Notes: generated by a model not told the origin, from the letters alone. Counted from the stretch's first letter, positions 40,840-49,276 are shown. The stretch: DNA of 64,000 nt from Amycolatopsis coloradensis (GCF_001953865.1 NZ_MQUQ01000010.1:230996-294995); one strand, 5' to 3'. Program-made: numbers and translations.

Positions 40840-41961
40840 ATGAACACCACTGTCTCGATCATCGGCGCCGGGCTCGGCGGCCTCACTCTCGCCCGCGTCC
40901 TGCACGTCAACGGGATCCCGTCCACGGTCTACGAAGGGGAGGAGTCGCCGATGGCGCGGGCGCAGGGCGGGCTGCTCGACATCCACGACTACAACGGCCA
41001 GCTCGCCGTCGAGGCGGCCGGATTGATGGAGGAGTTCCGCGGCCTCGTCCTGGAGGGCCATCAGGCGCTGCGGGTCCTCTACCGGGACGGGACCGTTCTG
41101 TTCGAGAAGGGCGACGACGGCACGGGTGGCCGTCCCGAGGTCTACCGTGGTGAGCTGCGGCAGATGTTGCTCGACTCGCTCCCGGACGGCACCGTCCAGT
41201 GGGGCCGCAGGGCCGTCGACGCCAGGACACTCGACGACGGGCGCCACGAGGTGACGTTCGCGGACGGCGCCACCGTCGTCGCCGATCTCCTGGTCGGCGC
41301 TGACGGCGCGTGGTCGCGGATCCGGCCGCTGCTCACCGCCGCCACTCCCGAATACACCGGCGCGTCCATTGTCGAGACCTACCTGTACGACGCCGACACC
41401 CGGCACGCCGCCGCGGCGAAGGCGGTCGGCGGCGGATCGATGTTCGGGAACGGGTCCACGCCAGGCAGGAGCATCAACGCGCACCGCGAACGGGGCGGCA
41501 CCCTGCACACCTACACGGAGGTCACCGAACCGCTGGACTGGTTCGCGGCCATCGACTTCACCGACACCGCCGCGGCCACCGCGCGGATCGCGCGCGAGTT
41601 CGACGGCTGGGCCCCGGAACTCACCGCGCTGATCACCGAAAGCGACGTCGCGCCGATCCACCGGCCCTTCTTCGCCCTGCCTGCCGGCCGGTGGGGCCGG
41701 GTGCCGGGGACGACCCTCGTCGGCGACGCCGCCCACCTCGGGGCGCCGAACGGCGAAGGCGCCAACCTCGCCATGCTGGACGGCGCGGAACTCGGCAAGG
41801 CCCTCGCCGCGCACCCCGGCGACGTCGAGGCAGCCCTCACCGAATACGAGCAGGCCATGTTCACCCGCTGGGAAACCCCCGTCGACGAGGAATTCCTTCT
41901 CGAGACTCTGTTCGGCGACGACGTCCCTCCGCGGCTGGCCGCCTTGTTCGACGCCGAGTGA
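40840..41961 (+). CDS. FAD-dependent monooxygenase (TetX-like)
   Basis: A 373-residue class A flavoprotein hydroxylase. FAD motifs: SIIGAGLGGLTLARVL at the N-terminus, ADLLVGADGAWSRIRP (DG motif) near residue 150, and TTLVGDAAHLGAPNGEGANLAMLDGAELGKAL (GD motif) near residue 290. Close in layout to TetX-like enzymes, which hydroxylate tetracyclines or similar aromatic substrates with NADPH and oxygen. Substrate unknown. RBS-like GAGGAG is seven bases before ATG. Confidence 0.85.
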   Translation: MNTTVSIIGAGLGGLTLARVLHVNGIPSTVYEGEESPMARAQGGLLDIHDYNGQLAVEAAGLMEEFRGLVLEGHQALRVLYRDGTVLFEKGDDGTGGRPEVYRGELRQMLLDSLPDGTVQWGRRAVDARTLDDGRHEVTFADGATVVADLLVGADGAWSRIRPLLTAATPEYTGASIVETYLYDADTRHAAAAKAVGGGSMFGNGSTPGRSINAHRERGGTLHTYTEVTEPLDWFAAIDFTDTAAATARIAREFDGWAPELTALITESDVAPIHRPFFALPAGRWGRVPGTTLVGDAAHLGAPNGEGANLAMLDGAELGKALAAHPGDVEAALTEYEQAMFTRWETPVDEEFLLETLFGDDVPPRLAALFDAE

Positions 41962-42200
41962 GCGGAGCCGCCCTTTGTGCTGCCCGGTCGGCGGGTCCTC
42001 AAGGGCGGTGATCCGGTGACGATGGCCTTCATGCGTGGAATTCCCGAACGATAGAGGCGCTGGCGTTGACGATCGGTGTCACGCTCCCGGCGGAGCGCCG
42101 TCGACAGCCGCCCCATCCGCAACGCGGCCAGTAATCCCACGACAAGTTGGTGCTCTGGGACTGCCACCTGCACAGCGACCAGAGGTGGGTCTGACCCGAC

Positions 42201-42231
42201 GTCCACTCCTTTCCGCCGGAAAGGAGTGGAC
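42201..42231. terminator. Perfect hairpin after the first monooxygenase
   Basis: Arms GTCCACTCCTTTCC and GGAAAGGAGTGGAC around GCC; 14 perfect base pairs. Probably ends the upstream transcript or regulates the downstream one. Confidence 0.65.
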
Positions 42232-42292
42232 GGAGGAGGCCCGTCCTTGTACCTTGCGGTGGACCGTGACACCGCCCGAGGAGGTGAGACCC

Positions 42293-42346
42293 ATGAACGC
42301 TGTATCGCTGTGGGTGCTCCCCGTTTTGTCACGGCAGGGCGGCTGA
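42293..42346 (+). CDS. Possible 17-residue leader peptide before the rifampicin-type monooxygenase
   Basis: ATG 42293 follows GAGGAGGTGAGACCC, a strong ribosome-binding site, and encodes MNAVSLWVLPVLSRQGG then TGA, 49 bases before the next gene's GTG. It may couple translation or act as an upstream regulatory frame. It could also be chance. Confidence 0.4.
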   Translation: MNAVSLWVLPVLSRQGG

Positions 42347-42395
42347 CCGAGGTGTCGCCGGGAGCGCCATCAAGGCACTCCCGAAAGGCACACCT

Positions 42396-43820
42396 GTGGA
42401 TTCACCGAATTTCGACGTGATCATCGCCGGCTGCGGGCCGGCAGGCGCGACGCTGGCCGCCGAACTGCGGCTGCACGATGTGCGCGTACTCGTACTGGAG
42501 AAGGAAACCGAGCCCGTCTCGTTCGCCCGCATAGTCGGGCTGCACATCCGCAGCCTCGAACTGCTGGCGATGCGCGGGCTGCTGGAACGCGTTCGTGAAC
42601 ACGGAAGACAGCGTCCGGCGGCCGGTTTCTTCGCCGCCATCGCCAAACCCGCGCCCGAGGGCCTGGATTCCGCGCACGCCTACCTGCTGGGCATCCCGCA
42701 GCCGGTCATCGTCCGCCTTCTCGAAGAGCACGCGATCCAGCTGGGCGCGGAGGTCCGGCGCGGTCGCGCGGTGGCTGGTTTCGAGCAGGACGACGACGGG
42801 GTGACCGTCGAGCTGGCCGACGGCGAACAGCTGCGGACGCGCTATCTCGTCGGCTGCGACGGCGCACGCAGTACGGTGCGCAAACTGCTCGGCGTCGGCT
42901 TCCCCGGCGAGCCCTCACGGACCGAGACGCTCATGGGCGAGATGGAAGTGAAGGCGTCGCGGGAGGAGATCGCCGCCAAGATGGCCGAACTCGGCGGGAT
43001 CCATAAATCATTCTGGCTCCGGCCCGTCGGCGAAAAGGTCTACAGCGTCGTCGTTCCCGCATCAGGAGTCAGTGATCGCGCGGAATCGCCCACCCTCGGA
43101 GATTTCGAACAAGAGCTGCGTGCCATCGCCGGAACCGATTTCGGTGTGCATTCCCCGCGCTGGTTGTCCCGCTTCGGGGACGCCACCCGGCTGGCTGAAA
43201 GTTATCGGGTCGGGCGGGTGCTGCTGGCGGGCGACGCGGCGCACATCCATCCACCCACCGGGGGACAGGGCCTCAACCTCGGCGTGCAGGACGCCTTCAA
43301 CCTCGGCTGGAAACTGGCCGCCCGGATCCGTGGCTGGGCCCCGGAAACACTGCTGGACACCTACCAGGCCGAACGCCATCCCGTCGCCGCGGACGTACTG
43401 GACAACACCCGCGCCCAGATGGAGCTTTCGTCCCCCGAACCGGGCCCGCGGGCCGTGCGCAGGCTGCTCACCGAGTTGATGGACTTCACCGAGGTGAACC
43501 GCTACCTGATCGAGAAGATCACCGCCATCGACATCCGGTACGACTTCGGCGAAGGTCCCGACCTGCTCGGCCGCCGCCTGCGCGACATCGACGTGAAACA
43601 AGGCAGGCTCTACGACTTGCTGCGCCACGGCCGCGGTCTGCTGCTGGACCGCACCGAACGCCTGACCACCGGCGGCTGGTCGGATCGGGTCGATCACGTC
43701 GCGGATCCCACCGCGGGGCTGGACGTCCCGTGCGTCCTGCTTCGTCCTGACGGCCACGTCGCCTGGATCGGTGACGACCAGCGGGACCTGGACGAGCACC
43801 TCGCGCGCTGGTTCGGCTGA
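42396..43820 (+). CDS. rox: FAD monooxygenase, probable rifampicin monooxygenase
   Basis: A 474-residue PHBH-type flavoprotein hydroxylase. FAD motifs: DVIIAGCGPAGATLAAELRLH, RYLVGCDGARSTVRKLLG and RVLLAGDAAHIHPPTGGQGLNLG. From memory it strongly resembles RIFMO/Rox of Nocardia and Streptomyces, e.g. in GTDFGVHSPRWLSRFGDATRLAE and NRYLIEKITAIDIRYDFGEG, which opens the rifampicin naphthoquinone ring and inactivates the drug. Such a gene fits a soil actinomycete sharing its habitat with rifamycin producers. Resistance is inferred, not shown. Confidence 0.82.
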   Translation: MDSPNFDVIIAGCGPAGATLAAELRLHDVRVLVLEKETEPVSFARIVGLHIRSLELLAMRGLLERVREHGRQRPAAGFFAAIAKPAPEGLDSAHAYLLGIPQPVIVRLLEEHAIQLGAEVRRGRAVAGFEQDDDGVTVELADGEQLRTRYLVGCDGARSTVRKLLGVGFPGEPSRTETLMGEMEVKASREEIAAKMAELGGIHKSFWLRPVGEKVYSVVVPASGVSDRAESPTLGDFEQELRAIAGTDFGVHSPRWLSRFGDATRLAESYRVGRVLLAGDAAHIHPPTGGQGLNLGVQDAFNLGWKLAARIRGWAPETLLDTYQAERHPVAADVLDNTRAQMELSSPEPGPRAVRRLLTELMDFTEVNRYLIEKITAIDIRYDFGEGPDLLGRRLRDIDVKQGRLYDLLRHGRGLLLDRTERLTTGGWSDRVDHVADPTAGLDVPCVLLRPDGHVAWIGDDQRDLDEHLARWFG

Positions 43821-43838
43821 TCCCGGCAAGTGTTCCAA

Positions 43839-43881
43839 GTCCGTGAAGGACTCTGGGTCCCTCAAGGAGTCCTTCACGGAC
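43839..43881. terminator. Hairpin after the rifampicin-type monooxygenase
   Basis: Fifteen-base perfect arms GTCCGTGAAGGACTC and GAGTCCTTCACGGAC around a 13-base loop, 18 bases after the stop. Resembles in core (GTGAAGG/CCTTCAC) the hairpin at 14851. Confidence 0.75.
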
Positions 43882-43956
43882 CGCGAGTTCCGAGCGAGCC
43901 GAAACGCCACTCACGTCAGTTGTGCGACTTTGCCGGAGCCTTTCGGCCTCACCCCG

Positions 43957-44085
43957 CGGAATCGGCTTGGGCGTCGCCGACGACCTCGCCGGTCACGTCG
44001 TCCAGGATTGCGGCCACATCATTCCGCTGGACCGGCCCCAGGAACTGCTCCGCATCCGCCGCTGGCTCTCCGTGGTAGCCGAGTG
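43957..44085 (+). pseudogene. C-terminal remnant of an alpha/beta hydrolase
   Basis: One forward frame reads GLGVADDLAGHVVQDCGHIIPLDRPQELLRIRRWL, which is the usual end of an epoxide-hydrolase-like alpha/beta hydrolase, with CGHIIP holding the catalytic His. No nucleophile region or start is left upstream and the reading frame continues into noise. It lies between the monooxygenase terminator and the convergent MerR gene. Confidence 0.6.
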
Positions 44086-44132
44086 CCGGTTTCGCTCTCG
44101 AATTCGGCCGCTAACCGCTGCTCAGCCGCCCG

Positions 44133-44543
44133 TCACGATGGCGTGGCACCGGTCGTCATCGCGAGGCAGGCGTCCGGCTCGACGCTGTCGTGCGGCGGCG
44201 TGGCCGCGATGATGGTGTCCAACACGGCGCGCGCGGCCGCGAGATCGGCCACCGCGCTGTCGATCCGTTCACGTTCGCGGTACAGGTCGGGAAGCATGTC
44301 GGGGCAAGCCGGGGCCAACCCCTGGCCTTCGTCGACCATGCAGGGCAGCAACTCGGCGATCGTGTGGGTATTGAGGCCGGCGGCCAGCAGCGTGCGGATG
44401 TGCCGAACGGTACGCACATCCTCTTCGTGGTACTCGCGATATCCGCTGGGGCGACGGTACGGCGTCAGCAGGCCCTGCTCCTCGTAGTAGCGCAACAGCC
44501 GGACGCTGACCCCGGTCCGCTGGGACAAAGCTCCGATACGCAC
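44133..44543 (-). CDS. MerR-family regulator
   Basis: A 136-residue MerR regulator from GTG 44543: RIGALSQRTGVSVRLLRYYEEQGLLTPYRRPSGYREYHEEDVRTVRHIRTLLAAGL is the DNA-binding domain, followed by the dimerisation helix and a Cys/His-poor tail (two Cys, in LLPCMV and ACPDML). The divergent oxidoreductase promoter has a perfect palindrome between its -35 and -10, the classical site for MerR untwisting activation. Inducer unknown. Confidence 0.88.
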   Translation of the reverse strand: MRIGALSQRTGVSVRLLRYYEEQGLLTPYRRPSGYREYHEEDVRTVRHIRTLLAAGLNTHTIAELLPCMVDEGQGLAPACPDMLPDLYRERERIDSAVADLAAARAVLDTIIAATPPHDSVEPDACLAMTTGATPS

Positions 44544-44568
44544 GTGCCGATTACCACACCTCTCCGAG

Positions 44569-44598
44569 TTGACTCTCACATCGATGTGAGACTCTAAC
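44569..44598 (+). promoter_or_regulatory. MerR-controlled promoter with central palindrome
   Basis: TTGACT (44569-44574), an 18-base spacer, and TCTAAC (44593-44598). The spacer contains the 16-base palindrome CTCACATCGATGTGAG (44575-44590). The long spacer and central dyad are typical of MerR-activated promoters. Confidence 0.75.
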
Positions 44599-44607
44599 GT
44601 CTCGCTC

Positions 44608-45516
44608 ATGGAGACACCGCAAATCACCAGCCCGCACAGCAACCCCGTCACCGTCATCGGCCTCGGCCCCATGGGCACGGCCCTCGCCGAGGCGCTTCTG
44701 AAGCAGGGGCACCCTTTGACGGTGTGGAACCGCACTCCAGGCAGAGCCGAGGATCTCGTCACCAAGGGCGCCAGCCTCGCGGCGACCGTCGCCGACGCGG
44801 TGTCCGCGAGCCCTGTCACGATCATCTGCCTCAAGGACTACGAGACCACCTTCGGGATCTTCGACTCGGCCGGTGACGCCCTGAAAGGCCGCGTCCTGGT
44901 GAACCTCAACTCCGGCACGCCGACCGAGGCGCGCGGCGCGCTCGACTGGGCGGCCGAGCGTGGGGCGGAGTACCTCGACGGTGCGATCATGGTGCCGCCG
45001 CCGCTCGTCGGGCACCCCGAGTCCGTCTTCCTGTACAGCGGTTCGCGGGATGTCTTCGACAAGGCCGGGGTGGCGCTGGCGAGCATGGGGGACCCGCGGT
45101 TCCTCGGCTCCGACCCCGGCCTGGCGGTGCTGTACAACGCGGCACTGCTCGACATGATGTACGCGACCATGAACGGCTTCCTGCACGCCACCGCGCTGGT
45201 CGGCTCGGCGAACGTCTCGGCGGTCGAGTTCGCCGAACTCGCGCTGGGCTGGTTCATGCCATCGGTGGTGGACTCGACCCTGGCCGAGCAGGCGCCCGAC
45301 CTGGACAAGGGCAACTACCCCGGCGACCTCGGCACGATGGAAATGAACCTGAACGCGCTGGAGCACATCACCCGGGCATGCGTGGAACAAGGCGTCCACT
45401 CCGACCAGCCGCGACTGATGAAGGAGATCGCCGAACGGGCGATCGCCGAGGGCTACAGCGGAAAGAACTACCTGGCCGTGTTCGAGATCTTCAAGAAGGC
45501 GACGCAGGCTTCGTGA
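44608..45516 (+). CDS. NADPH-dependent reductase (imine reductase/6-phosphogluconate-type)
   Basis: A 302-residue Rossmann-fold oxidoreductase. N-terminal VTVIGLGPMGTALAEALLKQGHPLTVWNRTPGRAEDLVTKGA is the NADP-binding domain of the 3-hydroxyisobutyrate dehydrogenase/imine reductase superfamily, and the helical C-terminal half (LLDMMYATMNGFLHATALVG) supports an imine-reductase fold, where dimers make the active site. It lacks the classical catalytic Lys pattern of hydroxyisobutyrate dehydrogenases. Start ATG 44608, driven by the MerR-type promoter. Confidence 0.82.
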   Translation: METPQITSPHSNPVTVIGLGPMGTALAEALLKQGHPLTVWNRTPGRAEDLVTKGASLAATVADAVSASPVTIICLKDYETTFGIFDSAGDALKGRVLVNLNSGTPTEARGALDWAAERGAEYLDGAIMVPPPLVGHPESVFLYSGSRDVFDKAGVALASMGDPRFLGSDPGLAVLYNAALLDMMYATMNGFLHATALVGSANVSAVEFAELALGWFMPSVVDSTLAEQAPDLDKGNYPGDLGTMEMNLNALEHITRACVEQGVHSDQPRLMKEIAERAIAEGYSGKNYLAVFEIFKKATQAS

Positions 45517-45565
45517 TTCCCTTGCCCAGACGGGCGAAGTCGTTCCAGACCGCGTGCTCTTGGAG

Positions 45566-46690
45566 TCAGGCCGTCGGGCGCCCTGCCCCGGCGTAGTCGT
45601 CGCCCTGCTTCCGGTAGGTGTGCACCTGCACCGCCTGCCCGGTCTGCGGGGCGTCGATCATCTGCTGGTTCCCGATGTAGAGCCCGACGTGGTGGATCTT
45701 CGTGTTCGGCTCGCCGTAGAAGATCAGGTCGCCCAGCTGGGGATCGGTCACCTTGTTCACGCTGTGGTACTGCGTGTGGGCGGTGCGGTTGAGCCGGACG
45801 CCCGCGCTGGCGTACGCGGCCGTCGTCAGGCCGGAGCAGTCGAAACCGGGGTCGCCACCGCCGGTGCCGTTGCCGCCCCAGACGTAGGGGAGACCGATCT
45901 TGTCGATGGCGAAGTTGACCGCGCTCAGCGCCGCCGAGTTCGGCGGCTGCGGGTTCTGGCCGACCGTGCCGTAGACGTTCACGGTGGCGAGCGTGCGGTG
46001 CATCATCATCGGTGCCGGTTGCAGGGTGCTCACCGCGTTCCACCACGTCTGGCCCTGGCCGAGGTCGCGGCCGCCCGCGCACAACGCGCGTGCGGCGGTG
46101 AGGGTGGCGTCATCGATGTTCTGCGGATCCGGCTTGCCGCCGCTCGCCGAGGCCTGGAACTGGTTCCAGGCCGACGGCGAAAGCTGCAACGGGCCGCTCG
46201 CGTTCGGGACCGAGACGACCTTGTTGTAGAAGTCGCGGACCTCGACCGTCCCGAGCGGCACGGTCATCACCCCGGCGTCGCCGAGGCTCGAACCCTTGGC
46301 ACGGCCGTGATCCGAGGCGATCTTCCCGAGCGCCGCCAGTGTCACCCACGACAGACGGCAACCCGGCGCTTCCTTGCCCATCGCCACGGTGGTCTTCGCG
46401 TAGCCGGTCATCGCCCGCAGCGGGATGTCGAGCCAGCCGCTGGTCTTCGACACCCAGGCGTCGAACTCCTGTCCCTGCTGCTGCGGGACCTTCGGCTGCT
46501 CCTTGGGGACTTCCGCGGGCACGGACGACGTCGGCGGAGCGGGCGGCACCGACGACTGGACGGCGGCGGCTTCCGTCTTCGGCTCGTCCTTCGGGGCGAA
46601 CGTGATGGCGGCGACCAAGGCGGCACCGGCGACGACGACGGCGGCGATGATCACCGGCAGTCTGCGGCGGCGGGAAGTCTTCTCTTCCAT
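45566..46690 (-). CDS. NlpC/P60 cell-wall endopeptidase with lytic-transglycosylase-like region
   Basis: A 374-residue exported, membrane-anchored hydrolase. A helix near residues 12-30 (PVIIAAVVVAGAALVAAITF) anchors it; residues 31-75 are a Pro-rich spacer. Residues about 95-200 resemble a soluble lytic transglycosylase or muralytic domain (LRAMTGYAKTTVAM; SGPLQLSPSAWNQFQ). Residues about 270-365 are an NlpC/P60 domain with catalytic Cys in FDCSGLTTAAY and His in HHVGLYIGN. It would cleave peptidoglycan. Its start overlaps the nucleoside hydrolase stop (TGATG). Confidence 0.88.
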   Translation of the reverse strand: MEEKTSRRRRLPVIIAAVVVAGAALVAAITFAPKDEPKTEAAAVQSSVPPAPPTSSVPAEVPKEQPKVPQQQGQEFDAWVSKTSGWLDIPLRAMTGYAKTTVAMGKEAPGCRLSWVTLAALGKIASDHGRAKGSSLGDAGVMTVPLGTVEVRDFYNKVVSVPNASGPLQLSPSAWNQFQASASGGKPDPQNIDDATLTAARALCAGGRDLGQGQTWWNAVSTLQPAPMMMHRTLATVNVYGTVGQNPQPPNSAALSAVNFAIDKIGLPYVWGGNGTGGGDPGFDCSGLTTAAYASAGVRLNRTAHTQYHSVNKVTDPQLGDLIFYGEPNTKIHHVGLYIGNQQMIDAPQTGQAVQVHTYRKQGDDYAGAGRPTA

Positions 46691-47649
46691 CAGAGCCCCC
46701 CGACGATGCGGCCGAGCACGAAGTCGCGGAAGGCGTCGACGTCGGTGGTCAGCGCGACGTCGATGGTCCGGCCCGGCACGGCTTGCGGATCGGTACTTCG
46801 CAGCCTTCGCCGGTCTACGAGTGTCGCCCCGCGCGCGGGGCCGAAGCCGCACTCGACGTCCACCGGGTACGACTCGGTGTCGAGGGTGCCCGGCCGGATC
46901 GCCTCGGCCACCGCGACCGCGTCGTGCATGACCATTCCGGGGAACCCGAGGATCGGGGTGTAGTGCTCGACGTAGGTGGGCGTGAACGCTTCGAGTGCCG
47001 CGCCGAGTGGGCCGGACGCGGCCAGCTTGCCGAGCCAGCCGGTGTCGACCGTGCACTGATGCGTGATGTCCAGCGGGACCAGGACCGTCGGGATGTCTTC
47101 GTCGACCAGTACCCGGCGCGCGGCCTCGGGGTCGCTCCAGACGTTGAACTCGGCGGCCGTGGTGGAGTTCCCCTTGGTCACGCCGCCGCCCATGATGACG
47201 ACGCGGCCGATCTTCTCGCGGATCCCCGGATGCGCCGCGAGCAGCAGCGCGATGTTCGTGAGCGGGCCGATCGGGGCGATGGTCACCGGTTCGTCGGCGG
47301 CTTCCAGCAGATCCACCAGCAGGCGGACGGCACCGCGGTCGTCGAGCGGCCGCGTCGCCTCCGGCAGCGTTCCGGCGTGGCCGGACAGGCCGTCTTGACC
47401 GTGGACGAACCCGGCGGGCTTGGCGTTGTCGTACACCAGCGGACGCGCCGCGCCGGCCGCGACGGGCACGTCGTCACGGCCGAAGAGCCGCAGCAGGCGC
47501 CGGGCGTTGTCGGTGGTGTGGCTCAGCGGGACGTTGCCGAACACCGTCGTCACGCCCAGCAGGTCGACGTCGTCGGATCGCGCGGCCAGGGCCAGCGCGA
47601 AGGCGTCGTCGACCCCCGGGTCCGTGTCAATGATCAGCTTGGTGCCCAT
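46690..47649 (-). CDS. Inosine/uridine-preferring nucleoside hydrolase
   Basis: A 319-residue enzyme hydrolysing the N-glycosidic bond of nucleosides. The calcium-binding DTDPGVDDAFAL motif (residues 8-19) is intact, and further ligand segments follow (HGQDGLSG; PIGPLTNIAL; MGGGVTKGNSTTAAEFNVWSDPEAARRV, with the conserved Asp/Asn). Probably salvage of purine or pyrimidine nucleosides. Start ATG 47649. Upstream of the cell-wall hydrolase in the same operon, which may recycle cell debris. Confidence 0.9.
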   Translation of the reverse strand: MGTKLIIDTDPGVDDAFALALAARSDDVDLLGVTTVFGNVPLSHTTDNARRLLRLFGRDDVPVAAGAARPLVYDNAKPAGFVHGQDGLSGHAGTLPEATRPLDDRGAVRLLVDLLEAADEPVTIAPIGPLTNIALLLAAHPGIREKIGRVVIMGGGVTKGNSTTAAEFNVWSDPEAARRVLVDEDIPTVLVPLDITHQCTVDTGWLGKLAASGPLGAALEAFTPTYVEHYTPILGFPGMVMHDAVAVAEAIRPGTLDTESYPVDVECGFGPARGATLVDRRRLRSTDPQAVPGRTIDVALTTDVDAFRDFVLGRIVGGL

Positions 47650-47702
47650 GCGCGTGCTCCCCTTTGCGGTCGACGGCCTGATCACAGGTTACGGTCACCG
47701 GT

Positions 47703-48461
47703 ATGACGTCCATGTGGGGTGCGCCCGCACTGTCGAGGCTCCGCGCTTGGGGCCAGGCCCGCCGCGACCCGAGGCAGGCGAAGTTCCTGACGGCGGATTC
47801 GCTGCGCTGGGTGCTGCGAAACCGCGCGTACACGCCTTGGTACCTGGTCCGGTACTGGCGGCTGCTGAAGTTCCGGATCGCGCATCCGCACATCATCCTG
47901 CGCGGCATGGTGTTCCTCGGCAAGGACGTCGAGATCCACTGCCGTCCCGGCTACGGGCGGCTGGAAATCGGCCGCTGGGTGCACATCGGTGACGGCAACG
48001 CGATCCGCTGCCACGAGGGTTCGCTGCGCATCGGTGACAAAGCCGTGTTCGGGCGCCAGAACGTGCTCAACGGCTACCTCGACATCGAACTCGGCGCGGC
48101 CACCCTCGTCGCGGACTGGGTGTACATCTGCGACTTCGACCACGTCACCACCGACATCACCGTCCCGATCAAGGATCAGGGCATCGTGAAGTCGCCGGTG
48201 CGGATCGGGCCGGACACCTGGATCGGCACCAAGGTCTCCGTGCTCAAGGGCACGCGGGTCGGCCGCGGCTGCGTCCTCGGCGCGCACGCCGTGGTGCGGG
48301 GCGACATCCCGGACTACTCGATCGCCGTCGGCTCCCCGGCTCGCGTGGTGCGGAACCGGCAGGACGACTACGCCGCCGACGCCGCGCGTCGCGAGGCTGT
48401 CGCGGACATGGCGCGTAAGGCGAACAAGGCACTGCAAAAGACCCTGGGCGTCGACTCCTGA
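47703..48461 (+). CDS. Left-handed beta-helix acyltransferase (Rv3034c-like)
   Basis: A 252-residue hexapeptide-repeat transferase: repeats FLGKDVEIHCRPGYGRLEIGRWVHIGDGN ... VFGRQNVLNGYLDIELG ... IGPDTWIGTKVSVLKGTRVGRGCVLGAHAVVRGDIPDYSIAVGSPARVV. The catalytic His is likely in CDFDHVTTD. It transfers an acetyl or short acyl group from CoA. By gene order and type it matches mycobacterial Rv3034c, located near the methylglucose lipopolysaccharide genes, which carry acyl groups. Substrate is inferred. Confidence 0.83.
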   Translation: MTSMWGAPALSRLRAWGQARRDPRQAKFLTADSLRWVLRNRAYTPWYLVRYWRLLKFRIAHPHIILRGMVFLGKDVEIHCRPGYGRLEIGRWVHIGDGNAIRCHEGSLRIGDKAVFGRQNVLNGYLDIELGAATLVADWVYICDFDHVTTDITVPIKDQGIVKSPVRIGPDTWIGTKVSVLKGTRVGRGCVLGAHAVVRGDIPDYSIAVGSPARVVRNRQDDYAADAARREAVADMARKANKALQKTLGVDS

Positions 48462-48463
48462 CC

Positions 48464-48600
48464 CGCGTGTCGTCCGTCCGATCACGCGTGTTGTCCGTCT
48501 GATCACGCGTGTCGTCCGTTTTGTACCACCGCACCGGCCGTGCTCAGACGGACAGCATTCGTGATCAGACGGACGACTCGCGTGATTGGGCGGACAACTA
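48464..48600. repeat. 21-base repeat array, locus 4, with an inverted partner array
   Basis: Direct units at 48464-48484, 48485-48505 and 48506-48526 (CGCGTG head; GATCA tail), then about 14 bases, then decayed units of the same repeat in inverted orientation (48540-48600). GTCCGTCTGATCACG (48493-48507) pairs exactly with CGTGATCAGACGGAC (48560-48574). The pair could fold as a large stem-loop between convergent genes. Confidence 0.85.
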
Positions 48601-49164
48601 GCCGCGGAGCTGTTCCCGGACCTCCATGAGCGCGAAGCCCAGGAGGTTCTGCCCGCGCCAGTAGTCGGGGCGGGTGGCGTTCTTGTCGTCGCGGGCCACG
48701 CCGCTGCCCCAGATCAGGTCCATCCTCGACGCTTCGACGATCACCTTGTCGCCGGTGCTCAGCAGGAACTCGAGCAGTTCGGCGTGCTGGCGGAACTTCT
48801 CCAGGTTCCCGTCGACGACGATGTCGAAGCGGTGCCGCTCCCACAGATCGGCGTCGAAACCGGAGACCTCGCGGCCCAGGATCTTGGCGGTCTTGGGATC
48901 CGGCGCCTGACGGATGGCCTCCGCGGCCTCGAGATCGCCGAACAGTTCGGCCTTGCTCGCCATCATGTAGTGCTCGGCCGTCGGGTACCGATCGCCGCCC
49001 GCGACGAACGGCGCGTGCCACCACTGGCTCAGGCAGGCCGCGTTGATCCGGCCGCTCTTGAGCGGGGTGTGGCCGTAGAAGAGCTGGTACTCGGCCACCG
49101 CGCCACTGTGGACCAGCTCGCGCAACGCATCGAGACTCCGGACTCCGTCGACCTTGCTCACCAT
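48598..49164 (-). CDS. NADAR-domain protein (YbiA-like)
   Basis: A 188-residue NADAR-family protein: FYGHTPLKSGRINAACLSQWWHAPFVAGGDRYPTAEHYMMASKAELFGD is the family core, with the conserved aromatic/acid residues, and RHRFDIVVDGNLEKFRQHAELLEFLLSTGDKVIVEAS and WGSGVARDD follow. NADAR proteins hydrolyse N-glycosidic bonds, in flavin precursors or ADP-ribosylated DNA. ATG 49164 start; a toxin partner is not evident nearby. Confidence 0.87.
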   Translation of the reverse strand: MVSKVDGVRSLDALRELVHSGAVAEYQLFYGHTPLKSGRINAACLSQWWHAPFVAGGDRYPTAEHYMMASKAELFGDLEAAEAIRQAPDPKTAKILGREVSGFDADLWERHRFDIVVDGNLEKFRQHAELLEFLLSTGDKVIVEASRMDLIWGSGVARDDKNATRPDYWRGQNLLGFALMEVREQLRG

Positions 49165-49276
49165 GGCGACCAGTGGACCACAGCCCACCGACATCCTGCG
49201 CACTGGCCACTGGACCACTCTCCGCCGTGGCCCGGGGTGGTCAGTACATTCAGCATTCGTGCAAGGGATCGAAACG

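Larger units (their letters stand above)
41962..42395 (+). other. Intergenic region between two monooxygenase genes
   Basis: 434 bases without a long gene. Contains a hairpin at 42201-42231 and a 17-codon frame at 42293-42346 with a strong ribosome-binding site. I see no rifamycin-associated element matching the published consensus and no recognisable gene remnant. Confidence 0.4.

Noticed and set aside
42150..42186. A gene-end-like stretch (KLVLWDCHLHSDQRWV then stop)
   Set aside because: Too short, with no recognisable family and no upstream coding sequence in frame.
42240..42395. A rifamycin-associated element before the rifampicin-type monooxygenase
   Set aside because: CTTGCGG occurs, but I could not find the full inverted repeat of the published element.
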